This document shows positions 35,253-43,840 of a DNA stretch of 64,000 nt, piece after piece. The notes below the pieces were generated by a model that saw nothing but the letters and a program-made list of their open reading frames with translations, was not told the origin of the DNA and ran no database searches. The translations under genes and the position numbers were made by a program. The stretch is from Allomuricauda sp. TY007 (GTDB lineage: Bacteria > Bacteroidota > Bacteroidia > Flavobacteriales > Flavobacteriaceae). Position 1 is the stretch's first letter, and every line of letters begins with the position of its first letter. The stretch covers positions 124,001-188,000 of the forward strand of contig NZ_WUEG01000005.1 in the NCBI RefSeq assembly GCF_010468565.1, read 5' to 3'.

Positions 35253-36575
35253 CTAGTTCCTTTTATTGACGCGAGTCAGCAAAAAGATACCGATTAAAAA
35301 GAATATAGCCAAGAATATAGTGCTGTTACGCATGCTCCCCGTAAGTTGAGCCACCATTCCGTACATAAGTGTTCCAATGATAATGCCTATTTTTTCCGCA
35401 ACATCATAAAAACTGAAAAACGATGTAGTATCGGTAGTCTCGGGCAAAAATTTGGAATAAGTAGAACGGGACAGGGCTTGAATGCCTCCCATGACTATCC
35501 CTACCAATCCAGCGGCAATGTAAAAGTCCATGGGGGTCTGTAGGAAATAGGCATACACGCAAAGCAATGTCCAAATTACATTGATTACGATAAGTGTCCG
35601 GATATTTCCAAAAACCTTGGAGGCCCTTGCGGTTACCGTTGCCCCTAAAATAGCTACAAGCTGAATCAGCAAAATACTTACAATCAATCCCATGGTACGT
35701 TCATCGTCCGAACCCCATACAATTTCTTCTTCTCCAAAATAGGTGGCGATCAACATAATGGTCTGTACCGCCATACTATAGGTAAAAAATGCACCTAGGT
35801 AGCGTTTCAACTTCCTATTATGTCCAAGTTGGTGCCAGACCTGCTTTAACTCTTTAAAACCATTCAGGATGATGTGATGGCGTTCTCCTTCTCGTTTGTA
35901 CCCTTTGGGTAGGTGTGCAAAAGTGTACTGGCTAAATAGTATCCACCAAATTCCAACGGAGATAAAGGAATACTTCATGGCCTTGATCTCTGCAAGCTCC
36001 CCGCCACTATCGGTAATTCCAAAGAAATCGGGCTCCATGACCATAAAAAGATTGAATACCAACAGAATCACACTACCTATATACCCAAGCGAAAAACCTT
36101 TGGCACTTATGCTATCCTGTTGCTCCGGAAAAGCGATGTCAGGCAAATAGGAATTGTTGATGGCAAAACTGACCCAAAACCCGACAAGCCCAAAAAAGTA
36201 ACAGGCCAGTCCAAAATAAATATGCTCCAAAGAGAACCAATACAACCCAATACAGGATGCAGCCCCCAAATAGCAGAAAAACTTGAGGAATACTTTTTTG
36301 TTTCCCAAATAGTCCGCCACGCCCGAGACGAGAGGGGTTACAATGGCTATAAAAACAAAAGCCAGGGAGGTTACATAACTGATCAATGGTGCCCTAGCGA
36401 TTTCACCACCAAAAATAGTGACCTGCTCTATGCCTGCTGTCCTAAACAATAGCCCATAAAAAAGGGGGAAAATGGCCGAGGATATAACCAAACTGTACAC
36501 CGAATTGGCCCAGTCGTAAAATGCCCAAGCGTTCAACAATTTCTTACTCCCCTTTAATGCCAATGTTTGTACCAT
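35253..36575 (-). CDS. MFS transporter, Atg22/UMF1 family
   Basis: This 440-aa inner-membrane protein has about twelve membrane segments. The N-terminal AWAFYDWANSVYSLVISSAI and GIVMGGIQALSRSTYSKFLP are signatures of the Atg22/UMF1 branch of MFS, often linked to amino acid or small-molecule export. I start it at ATG 36575; a GTG four codons upstream is possible. It is 2 bp before the deacetylase gene. A 14-bp inverted repeat lies just upstream. Confidence 0.9.
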   Translation of the reverse strand: MVQTLALKGSKKLLNAWAFYDWANSVYSLVISSAIFPLFYGLLFRTAGIEQVTIFGGEIARAPLISYVTSLAFVFIAIVTPLVSGVADYLGNKKVFLKFFCYLGAASCIGLYWFSLEHIYFGLACYFFGLVGFWVSFAINNSYLPDIAFPEQQDSISAKGFSLGYIGSVILLVFNLFMVMEPDFFGITDSGGELAEIKAMKYSFISVGIWWILFSQYTFAHLPKGYKREGERHHIILNGFKELKQVWHQLGHNRKLKRYLGAFFTYSMAVQTIMLIATYFGEEEIVWGSDDERTMGLIVSILLIQLVAILGATVTARASKVFGNIRTLIVINVIWTLLCVYAYFLQTPMDFYIAAGLVGIVMGGIQALSRSTYSKFLPETTDTTSFFSFYDVAEKIGIIIGTLMYGMVAQLTGSMRNSTIFLAIFFLIGIFLLTRVNKRN

Positions 36576-36592
36576 AACTTTTATCACAAAAA

Positions 36593-36665
36593 AATGTCAC
36601 TTCGAATCTTTTTGAAAAACCCTTTATGGTATTGCTGGATTTTCCGTTTGGTTCGAAGTGACATT
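36593..36665. repeat. Perfect 14-bp inverted repeat between two minus-strand genes
   Basis: The arms AATGTCACTTCGAA (36593-36606) and TTCGAAGTGACATT (36652-36665) are exact complements with a 45-nt spacer. It lies between the M48 protease stop side and the MFS start, so it could end transcription or be a palindromic mobile repeat. The TGTCACTTCGA core resembles repeats widespread in flavobacteria. Confidence 0.7.
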
Positions 36666-36684
36666 CACAAATTATTCTTTACAT

Positions 36685-37494
36685 CTATTTGAACGATGTT
36701 ACCCCAAATTTACGTGCTTCTTGTTTTGCAGCAGGGGCCCATTGGGTCAAATTATTGATTCTGGTATCGTTGGACGGGTGCGTGCTCAAAAACTCCGGTG
36801 GTGCCTGTCCTCCCGATTCCGCTTTCATGCGCTGCCAAAGTTTGGCGGCCTCATCCGGATTGTATCCGGCAATTGCCATAATCTGTAATCCTATTTTATC
36901 GGCCTCGGTTTCGTGGTTTCTGCTAAAGGGAAGCATTACCCCAATTTGGGAGCCCACACCATAGGCTTGATTGAACAATCCTCTGGTCTGGTCATCCTTT
37001 ATGGCCACATTTCCGGCCACCGCACCAATCTGTTGTATAGTACTTGCACTCATACGCTGGGCACCATGATCAGCCAGTGCATGCGCTACCTCGTGTCCCA
37101 TTACAACCGCGATACCTGTCTCGTTCTGGGCTATGGGCAAAATTCCTGTATAAAACACAATCTTCCCCCCCGGCATACACCACGCATTTACCGTTTCGTC
37201 CTCCACCAAATTATATTCCCATTGATAGTCCTTTAAATACCCTGGATATCCGTTGGCGTCCAACCAACGTTCCGCAGCTGAAGCAATCCGCTGCCCTACC
37301 CTTGTGATCATTTGGGCTTCGGATGTTCCTTTGACCACTTTGTTTTCTTCCAAAAACTGATCATATTGGGAGAAAGCCATGGGAAACATTTGGCTATTGT
37401 CATAAAAATTAAGTGTGCTCTTTCCAGTAAATGGATTGGTCTTGCAAGCCATCACTGCCAAAAACACCAAAAAGGTAAGACTAAGCTTTTTCAT
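36685..37494 (-). CDS. M48-family metalloprotease lipoprotein
   Basis: This 269-aa protein has a lipoprotein signal ending at Cys17 (FLAVMAC). The zinc motif HEVAH is at 134-138 with a third ligand in HETEADKIGLQIMAIAGY. The sequence VNAWCMPGGKIVFYTGIL is typical of BepA/LoiP-like M48 proteases, which act on misfolded outer-membrane proteins in the periplasm. It follows the GH31 gene on the opposite side with 37 bp between, which argues against one operon with it. Confidence 0.94.
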   Translation of the reverse strand: MKKLSLTFLVFLAVMACKTNPFTGKSTLNFYDNSQMFPMAFSQYDQFLEENKVVKGTSEAQMITRVGQRIASAAERWLDANGYPGYLKDYQWEYNLVEDETVNAWCMPGGKIVFYTGILPIAQNETGIAVVMGHEVAHALADHGAQRMSASTIQQIGAVAGNVAIKDDQTRGLFNQAYGVGSQIGVMLPFSRNHETEADKIGLQIMAIAGYNPDEAAKLWQRMKAESGGQAPPEFLSTHPSNDTRINNLTQWAPAAKQEARKFGVTSFK

Positions 37495-37531
37495 AGGTAA
37501 AATTGTTTTGTATTATGAAAATTACAAAATT

Positions 37532-39931
37532 TTATTTTCCGAAGATGTGAAGCTCCGTGAAATCCTTACCAACTTCTATCGAGTTATTGCCGTTCAACTT
37601 AATATCGTTCAAATCGACTTCTTCATTGTCAAGCTCCACGGTTTCAATGGTAAAGGGGAGTCCGTGGAAGGTCATTTTAAATTTGTTGTAAGGTGTAATG
37701 AAATTGCCATCCTTAAACTGCTGAATGATCAATTCGTTTTCCTTGCCCGTCAATTTAAACCGTCTTAGGCTATACCTTCCTTTTTTGTAATCGTAACCCT
37801 CTTGTTGATCTTCGTATACTACGGAGTTTTCGGTACCTTCTTTATAATACACATCAATACCCAACTTCTCGATCTCCTTTTCCCCAACATGTTGCTGTAC
37901 CGGGTATTTAGGAATCATGGCGCCTTCTTTAATGAACAATGGAATGCGGTGGATTTCTGCGGACACCCAACGTTCAACACCGCCTTCTATTAATTCGTCG
38001 GTCCAATAGTTGTACCATTTCCCTTTTGGAAAATACATTCTCCTACCTTGTGCATTGGGCTCTTGCACCGGACATACCAACATTTGTTTTCCAAATATGA
38101 ACTCATCGGTACGGAAATGGGTCTGGTGGTCTTCCTGATCGTAAAAAACCAAGGATTGAAGCATCGGGGAACCTTCTTTGACGTAATTATAGAACATGGT
38201 GTATAGGTAAGGCATTAGTTGGTACCTCAGCTCGATAAACGCTCTTACTATGTTCGTGATTTCATCACCGAACGACCAAGGTTCTTGATCTCCGTGGTCA
38301 CCACTTGAGTGCACCCTACAAAATGGATGGAAAACGGCCAACTGCATCCAACGGGCAAACAATTCGCCATTGGGCTGTTCGGCGAATCCACCAATATCGG
38401 AACCTGCAAAGGAGTATCCGCTCATGCACAAACGTTGCATCTGTACGTTGGCAATCCATAGGTGTTCCCATGTGGCGACATTATCGCCTGTCCAAGTGGC
38501 ACAATAGCGCTGTGTACCGGCATAGGCTGCTCTGGTAAGTACAAAAGGTCTTCGAGGGAACATATACTTTTTGACACCTTCGTAAGTTGCGCGCACCATT
38601 TGCATTCCATATACATTATGTGCTTTTCTATGGCTACAAGGGTGACCATCATAATCGTGCCTCACATCCAAATTGGCGGTTTTTGTGGGCACTTCCATTA
38701 CAGCGGGCTCGTTCATGTCGTTCCAAACTCCGCTTACACCCATGTCCGCAATCATTTCTTTGTAAAGGTCCGCCCACCACTCCCGAACTTTGGGATTGGT
38801 AAAGTCTGGAAATTTACATTCGCCTGGCCATACTTTGCCTTTAAAATGGGGCCCATCCGCCCGTCTACAAAAGAAACCATTGTCCATGGCCTGTTGATAT
38901 ACCCAATACTCACGATCTATCTTGATTCCGGGATCTATCATGGTGATGACCTTAAAGCCATCACCCTCCATTTCCTCGATCATTTTTTTGGGATTGGGGA
39001 AATATTGGTTGTTCCAGGTGAAACACCTGAACCCTTCCATATAATCAATATCCAGATAGATGGCATCGCAGGGTATGTTCAACTTCCTAAACTTCGAGGC
39101 TATATCCTTTACCTTTTGCTCCGGGTAATAACTCCATTTGGATTGGTGGAAACCCAAGGCCCAAAGTGGCGGAAGTTCCGGGACGCCGGTTAGATCGGTA
39201 TAAGATTCCACGACCTCCTGCATTTTGGGACCATAGAAAAAGTAATAGTTCATTTCGCCCCCATCGGCCCAAAAACTGGTGACATTTCGTTTTTCGGCAG
39301 CAAAATCAAAATACGTACTGAACGAATTGTCGAAAAATATACCGTAAGCTATGTTTTCCTTTAGCCCAATATAGAAAGGGATGGACTTGTACAGTGGTTC
39401 CTGATCTTTTCCATAGGCGTAGGAATCCGTCACCCAGTTGTTCACCCTTTTTCCTTTTAGGTTGGTGTGCGATGCCTTGTCCCCCATTCCATAATAGCTT
39501 TCGCCGGAATGGCACACTTTGCTCATTTTTACCACGTTCCCGCCAAAGTCAAAGTTTTCCTCCCAATGGAAACCGAGTTCGTCCTCGGTCAGGATCACAT
39601 CGTCCATATCAACAATCTGAACCTTGAGATTGGCCTTGTTGATATATATTTTGATCTTGGAGGTAATTATCACATACTCCGGTATTTCCTCCTCTACGGT
39701 AAGTTCGTTGTACCCTAGGTTGACATCTTCGTTTATGGCATAGGAGAAGTCGGGTTCAAAAACATATTCCGTACCATACCTAAAGCGGACCACACTGTCC
39801 CTTAGAATGGTGACTTGTAGAATGACACCGTTTTGGGTGGTGAAATATATTTTGTCGTTTTCTTGTTTAAAATCGACTATGTGATTGGGGAGTTGATTCC
39901 CTCTTTTTTCAATTTCCGTATTGGTTATCAT
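37532..39931 (-). CDS. Glycoside hydrolase family 31 (alpha-glucosidase type)
   Basis: This 799-aa enzyme has the GH31 catalytic segment GVWNDMNEPAVME, with Asp as nucleophile in WNDMNEP, a later SGDHGDQEPWSFGDE, and the N-terminal beta-domain (YYGMGDKASHTNLKG). GH31 enzymes mostly hydrolyse alpha-1,4 or alpha-1,6 glucosides and sometimes xylosides. No signal peptide is seen, so it may be cytoplasmic. The branching enzyme gene lies 96 bp upstream on the same strand, suggesting glycogen or maltooligosaccharide metabolism. Confidence 0.94.
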   Translation of the reverse strand: MITNTEIEKRGNQLPNHIVDFKQENDKIYFTTQNGVILQVTILRDSVVRFRYGTEYVFEPDFSYAINEDVNLGYNELTVEEEIPEYVIITSKIKIYINKANLKVQIVDMDDVILTEDELGFHWEENFDFGGNVVKMSKVCHSGESYYGMGDKASHTNLKGKRVNNWVTDSYAYGKDQEPLYKSIPFYIGLKENIAYGIFFDNSFSTYFDFAAEKRNVTSFWADGGEMNYYFFYGPKMQEVVESYTDLTGVPELPPLWALGFHQSKWSYYPEQKVKDIASKFRKLNIPCDAIYLDIDYMEGFRCFTWNNQYFPNPKKMIEEMEGDGFKVITMIDPGIKIDREYWVYQQAMDNGFFCRRADGPHFKGKVWPGECKFPDFTNPKVREWWADLYKEMIADMGVSGVWNDMNEPAVMEVPTKTANLDVRHDYDGHPCSHRKAHNVYGMQMVRATYEGVKKYMFPRRPFVLTRAAYAGTQRYCATWTGDNVATWEHLWIANVQMQRLCMSGYSFAGSDIGGFAEQPNGELFARWMQLAVFHPFCRVHSSGDHGDQEPWSFGDEITNIVRAFIELRYQLMPYLYTMFYNYVKEGSPMLQSLVFYDQEDHQTHFRTDEFIFGKQMLVCPVQEPNAQGRRMYFPKGKWYNYWTDELIEGGVERWVSAEIHRIPLFIKEGAMIPKYPVQQHVGEKEIEKLGIDVYYKEGTENSVVYEDQQEGYDYKKGRYSLRRFKLTGKENELIIQQFKDGNFITPYNKFKMTFHGLPFTIETVELDNEEVDLNDIKLNGNNSIEVGKDFTELHIFGK

Positions 39932-40027
39932 CTGTAATCAGTTGAGGCTAGCAAAAGAACTACAAAAGCCTGAATAATTAAAAATATGTTTTGAAAAGCA
40001 ATCAACTACAACGTTTTAGTTGTCTTT

Positions 40028-41923
40028 TTATTTATAGACGATCACACCTAAGGGTGGAAGGTTCAATACAACAGATTGCCCATACCCATTCCATTCGGTT
40101 TTGGAAGGCTTTACTGTTTTTTTGCCCACTCCGCTACCCGAGTATCTTTTATCGTCGCTATTAAAGAGCAATTTTAAGGTCGAAGTCTTTGGAATGCCCA
40201 ACCTATAGTTTTCGCGTGGCACAGGGGTAAAGTTGCACACAACGATCAAATCATCTTTAGGGTCCTCCCCTTTTCTTATGTATGAAATAACGGTGTTTTC
40301 CTGATCATTGTACTCGATCCACTGGAAACCTTCCGGTTTGAACTGTTTTTGGTACAATGCCGGACTGGTCTTGTACATTTTGTTCAAATCCTTGATTACT
40401 TCCTGAATGCCAGAATGAAAATCATATTGCGTCAGGTGCCACGGTAGCCCTTCCTGATAGTTCCACTCCGAAGATTGGCCAAACTCCCCCCCCATAAACA
40501 GGAGATTTCCTCCTGGATGGGTGAACATATACCCAAAGAGCAATCTCAGATTGGCAAAGCGCTGCCATTCGTCCCCTGGCATTCGGTACAACAAGGATTG
40601 TTTGCCGTACACCACCTCATCATGAGAAAAAGGAAGCATAAAATTCTCTGTAAAGGCGTAGGTAAGGCTAAAACTAATGGCATTTAAATCGTATGAGCGA
40701 TGTATAGGGTCTTTTTTAAAGAACTCCAAGGTATCGTGCATCCAACCCATCATCCATTTCATACCAAAACCCAATCCGCCAAAATGGACTGGTTTGGTTA
40801 CCCCGGTAAACGCTGTTGATTCCTCTGCTATGGTCTGTACCCCTTTAAAACTTGCATATACCTCTTGGTTCATCTCCCGCAAAAAGGACATGGCTTCCAA
40901 ATTCTCGTTATTGCCATACATGTTGGGTTCCCATTCACCATCTTCACGGGAATAATCCAAGTAGAGCATGGAAGCCACGGCATCGACCCGTAATCCATCT
41001 ACATGATATTGATCGAGCCAAAAAATGGCATTGCTGATCAAAAACGCCCTTACTTCGTTTCTTCCGTAGTTAAAAATAAGGCTTTTCCAGTCTGGGTGAT
41101 ACCCTCTTCTTCTATCCGGATGTTCATATAGATGTGACCCATCAAAATAGCCAAGTCCATGTGCATCTTCGGGAAAGTGCGACGGCACCCAATCCAAAAT
41201 AACACCGATACCGCGTTGGTGCAAGGCATCTACCAGAACCTTAAAATCCTCTGGTTTGCCAAAACGCGAAGTAGGCGCAAAATACCCTGTTATTTGATAC
41301 CCCCACGAAGGATCGTAGGGATATTCCATCACGGGCATCAACTCCACATGGGTAAAGCCCATTTCTTCTACATAATCGGCCAATTGCTCCGCCATCTCCA
41401 GATAGCTGAGGGATTCCCAGCCGTTCTTTTTCTTCCAGGAACCCAAATGTACTTCGTAGACGGAATAGGGCCTGTCCAAGCCGTTCCTTTTCTCACGGGT
41501 TTCCATCCAGTCCCCATCTTTCCATTGATGGGCATCGTCCCAAACCAGCGAAGCCGTTTGTGGTGGTTGTTCACAAAAACGCGCAAAGGGGTCGGCTTTC
41601 TCTGTCCAAATATCGTTGTTGTTGGAGTGTATCTTGTATTTGTATTTGGTGCCTTTGTCCACACCGGGTATAAAACCTTCCCAGATACCACTACTGTCCC
41701 ACCGCACATTTAATTTATGTTCGTCGGCGTTCCAATAATTAAAATCGCCAACAACACTTACCGATTTGGCAGAAGGTGCCCAGACGGCAAAGTACGTACC
41801 TTTGACGCCATCGACCTCCGTTAGGTGCGAACCCAGTTTATTATAAAGCCGAAAATGCTTTCCCCCTTTAAAAAGGTCGATATCAAAATCCGTAAAAAAA
41901 CTATGGGCAACTACCTTGGACAT
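40028..41923 (-). CDS. glgB: 1,4-alpha-glucan branching enzyme
   Basis: This 631-aa cytoplasmic enzyme adds alpha-1,6 branches to glycogen. It has an N-terminal CBM48 domain (about 35-110: FAVWAPSAKSVSVVGDFNYW) and a GH13 barrel with DGLRVDAVASMLYLDY (nucleophile Asp), a following AEEST with the acid Glu, and FSHDEVVYGKQSLL with the third Asp. I use ATG 41923 (MSKVVAHSF), which is nearer the known N-terminus than the upstream Met. It is 96 bp upstream of the GH31 gene. Confidence 0.96.
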   Translation of the reverse strand: MSKVVAHSFFTDFDIDLFKGGKHFRLYNKLGSHLTEVDGVKGTYFAVWAPSAKSVSVVGDFNYWNADEHKLNVRWDSSGIWEGFIPGVDKGTKYKYKIHSNNNDIWTEKADPFARFCEQPPQTASLVWDDAHQWKDGDWMETREKRNGLDRPYSVYEVHLGSWKKKNGWESLSYLEMAEQLADYVEEMGFTHVELMPVMEYPYDPSWGYQITGYFAPTSRFGKPEDFKVLVDALHQRGIGVILDWVPSHFPEDAHGLGYFDGSHLYEHPDRRRGYHPDWKSLIFNYGRNEVRAFLISNAIFWLDQYHVDGLRVDAVASMLYLDYSREDGEWEPNMYGNNENLEAMSFLREMNQEVYASFKGVQTIAEESTAFTGVTKPVHFGGLGFGMKWMMGWMHDTLEFFKKDPIHRSYDLNAISFSLTYAFTENFMLPFSHDEVVYGKQSLLYRMPGDEWQRFANLRLLFGYMFTHPGGNLLFMGGEFGQSSEWNYQEGLPWHLTQYDFHSGIQEVIKDLNKMYKTSPALYQKQFKPEGFQWIEYNDQENTVISYIRKGEDPKDDLIVVCNFTPVPRENYRLGIPKTSTLKLLFNSDDKRYSGSGVGKKTVKPSKTEWNGYGQSVVLNLPPLGVIVYK

Positions 41924-42083
41924 ATGTGCGGGTTTAGTACTATACAATAATAAGCATCTTTAGGCAAGAATACGATTCCCGCAACATATTTGACCATGGA
42001 AACCACATTTTTTTAAAAATGGAACGCTTTTTGATTTTATTGCAGCAACAGATAAAATGAACACAAACTAAAAATCCAAAATC

Positions 42084-42653
42084 ATGAATAAATTTAGTAC
42101 AATTTTAGGTGTCGTAATCGTTTTTGTCCTCGCAGCATGCGAAGGCCCTCAAGGCCCACCCGGTTTTGATGGACTTGATGGTTTAGATGGGCAAGACGGT
42201 ATCCAAGGGCAGGTTGTTGAAGTGGAGGGTGTAAACTTTGGCTACGATGGCGAGGCCAACCTTTTTAGCACCTTAATCACTTTTTCAGATGTGACCAATT
42301 TCGAAGTATTTGAATCTGATGCTGTTTTGGTATACCGCCATGATGGTTTAATTGATCTTAGTGACGGTTCCACCGCAGATGCTTGGACCCAAATACCTCA
42401 AAATTATTTTTTGGAGGGAGGTACCATTCAATATGTATTTGCACACACTTTTGTGGACTTGGAAATCTTTATTGATGGAAATTTTGACCTATCAGGCATA
42501 AGCACCGATTTTACGGATGACCAAATCTTCAGGATCGTGTTTGTGCCCAGCGAGTTTGCAGAAGCTTCAAAACTGGACACTTCAAATATTGAAAACGTAA
42601 TGTCCGCCCTAAATATTGGCGAAGAAGAGGTGACAAAGTTGGACATCAACTAA
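42084..42653 (+). CDS. Collagen-like lipoprotein, 189 aa
   Basis: A lipoprotein signal ends at Cys19 (FVLAAC). Right after it are seven G-X-Y triplets (GPQGPPGFDGLDGLDGQDGI, residues 21-40), a short collagen-like stretch. The rest (about 45-189) is an acidic beta-rich domain with no family I recognise. Proteins of this type are common in Flavobacteriaceae. A strong terminator follows. The protein could trimerise through the collagen part at the outer membrane. Confidence 0.8.
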   Translation: MNKFSTILGVVIVFVLAACEGPQGPPGFDGLDGLDGQDGIQGQVVEVEGVNFGYDGEANLFSTLITFSDVTNFEVFESDAVLVYRHDGLIDLSDGSTADAWTQIPQNYFLEGGTIQYVFAHTFVDLEIFIDGNFDLSGISTDFTDDQIFRIVFVPSEFAEASKLDTSNIENVMSALNIGEEEVTKLDIN

Positions 42654-42674
42654 GTCCCATAAAAATAGTATCTT

Positions 42675-42705
42675 AAGTCTCATTGGTAACCAATGAGACT
42701 TTTTT
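42675..42705 (+). terminator. Intrinsic terminator of the collagen-like lipoprotein gene
   Basis: A perfect 12-bp stem (AAGTCTCATTGG / CCAATGAGACTT) with a 3-nt loop is followed by a run of T. It lies 22 bp after the stop codon. Confidence 0.93.
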
Positions 42706-42763
42706 GTTGAATTTCTTGAAAGGATTCCTATCCAATTCCGTCCAAACACATAAAAAACGAATC

Positions 42764-43255
42764 ATGGGAAAAAGATTGCTATTACTTCTTTTAGTCGTAT
42801 TTGCCGGATGTAAAGGCACATCACAAGAAGAGAAAAAAGAAACTACCAAGGAAACAGCCTTCAAAGTAAATAAAACCGATGCCGAGTGGCGGGCGGAACT
42901 CACCGATATGGAGTATTACGTACTCCGAAAAGCTGCAACGGAAAACGCTTTTTCCAGCGAGCTTTTGGATAACAAGCAAAAAGGCACCTATGTTTGTGCA
43001 GGTTGCGGCACGCCCCTTTTCAAAAGTGAGCATAAGTTTAAATCAGGAACAGGATGGCCTAGTTTCGACCGAGAGATCAAGGGCAACGTAGCATACGATA
43101 CCGACTATAAAATAGGGGTGCCGCGCACCGAGGAGCATTGCGCGGTCTGTGGCGGCCACTTGGGACATGTTTTTAACGACGGGCCCAGCAACACCACCGG
43201 AAAAAGGCATTGCATAAACGGGGCCGCTCTTGATTTTATTCCAGACAACAACTAA
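42764..43255 (+). CDS. msrB: Lipoprotein methionine-R-sulfoxide reductase
   Basis: This 163-aa MsrB is exported as a lipoprotein (LLLLVVFAGC, Cys16). The zinc cysteines are in VCAGCGTPLF and CAVCGGHLGH, and the catalytic Cys is in GKRHCINGAALDF. It reduces methionine-R-sulfoxide in periplasmic or surface proteins. I use ATG 42764; the longer frame from 42683 runs through the terminator. It is followed 16 bp downstream by a second, cytosolic MsrB gene, so the pair protects two compartments. Confidence 0.94.
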   Translation: MGKRLLLLLLVVFAGCKGTSQEEKKETTKETAFKVNKTDAEWRAELTDMEYYVLRKAATENAFSSELLDNKQKGTYVCAGCGTPLFKSEHKFKSGTGWPSFDREIKGNVAYDTDYKIGVPRTEEHCAVCGGHLGHVFNDGPSNTTGKRHCINGAALDFIPDNN

Positions 43256-43271
43256 AAAAACTTAAACCTTT

Positions 43272-43676
43272 ATGGACAAAAAATACGGCGTAAACAAAAC
43301 CGAAGAGGAGTGGAAACAAGAGCTTTCCGCTGAGGAATATTATGTTTTACGGCAAAAAGGAACCGAACGCCCCTACACGGGCAAATTCGACCTCCATTTT
43401 GAAAATGGCGACTACCACTGCAAAGCATGCAATGCCAAACTATTTGAAAGCGAACACAAGTTTGAAAGTGGTTGCGGATGGCCCTCTTTTGACCAAGCCG
43501 TAGCCGGTGCCATTGAATACATTCGTGATACCAGTCATGGCATGGTTCGTACCGAAACGGTCTGCGCCAATTGTGGCAGCCATTTGGGACATGTTTTTAA
43601 TGATGGTCCCAAAGAAACTACAGGACAACGCTATTGCATCAACTCGGTGAGCATTGATTTTGACCCTGAGGAATAA
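43272..43676 (+). CDS. msrB: Cytosolic methionine-R-sulfoxide reductase
   Basis: This 134-aa MsrB has no signal. Zinc cysteines are in HCKACNAKLF and CANCGSHLGH, and the catalytic Cys is in QRYCINSVSIDF. It is a paralogue of the upstream lipoprotein copy (GWPSFD and GHVFNDGP shared). The two start 508 bp apart and are probably one transcript. It ends 162 bp before the lpd start. Confidence 0.95.
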   Translation: MDKKYGVNKTEEEWKQELSAEEYYVLRQKGTERPYTGKFDLHFENGDYHCKACNAKLFESEHKFESGCGWPSFDQAVAGAIEYIRDTSHGMVRTETVCANCGSHLGHVFNDGPKETTGQRYCINSVSIDFDPEE

Positions 43677-43758
43677 ATTGGGTTCTCAACATAACTTTCG
43701 CCCTAAGCGCAAGTTTTTGGCCGTTTCACAAACTAATCCATATTTGCGTTTTTTCAAC

Positions 43759-43790
43759 TTGGGAAATGGGGATGGTTTTCCGTACTTTTG
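43759..43790 (+). promoter_or_regulatory. Bacteroidota-type promoter of lpd
   Basis: A TTG (43759-43761) and a TACTTTTG (43783-43790) are 21 bp apart, matching the flavobacterial TTG / TAnnTTTG promoter. The predicted start near 43797 lies inside a small perfect hairpin, TGCCG-AGA-CGGCA (43795-43807), which would form the 5' end of the mRNA. Confidence 0.7.
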
Positions 43791-43840
43791 CACCTGCCGA
43801 GACGGCATATTTCTAATCTAACAACTAAAATCAAAATCTA

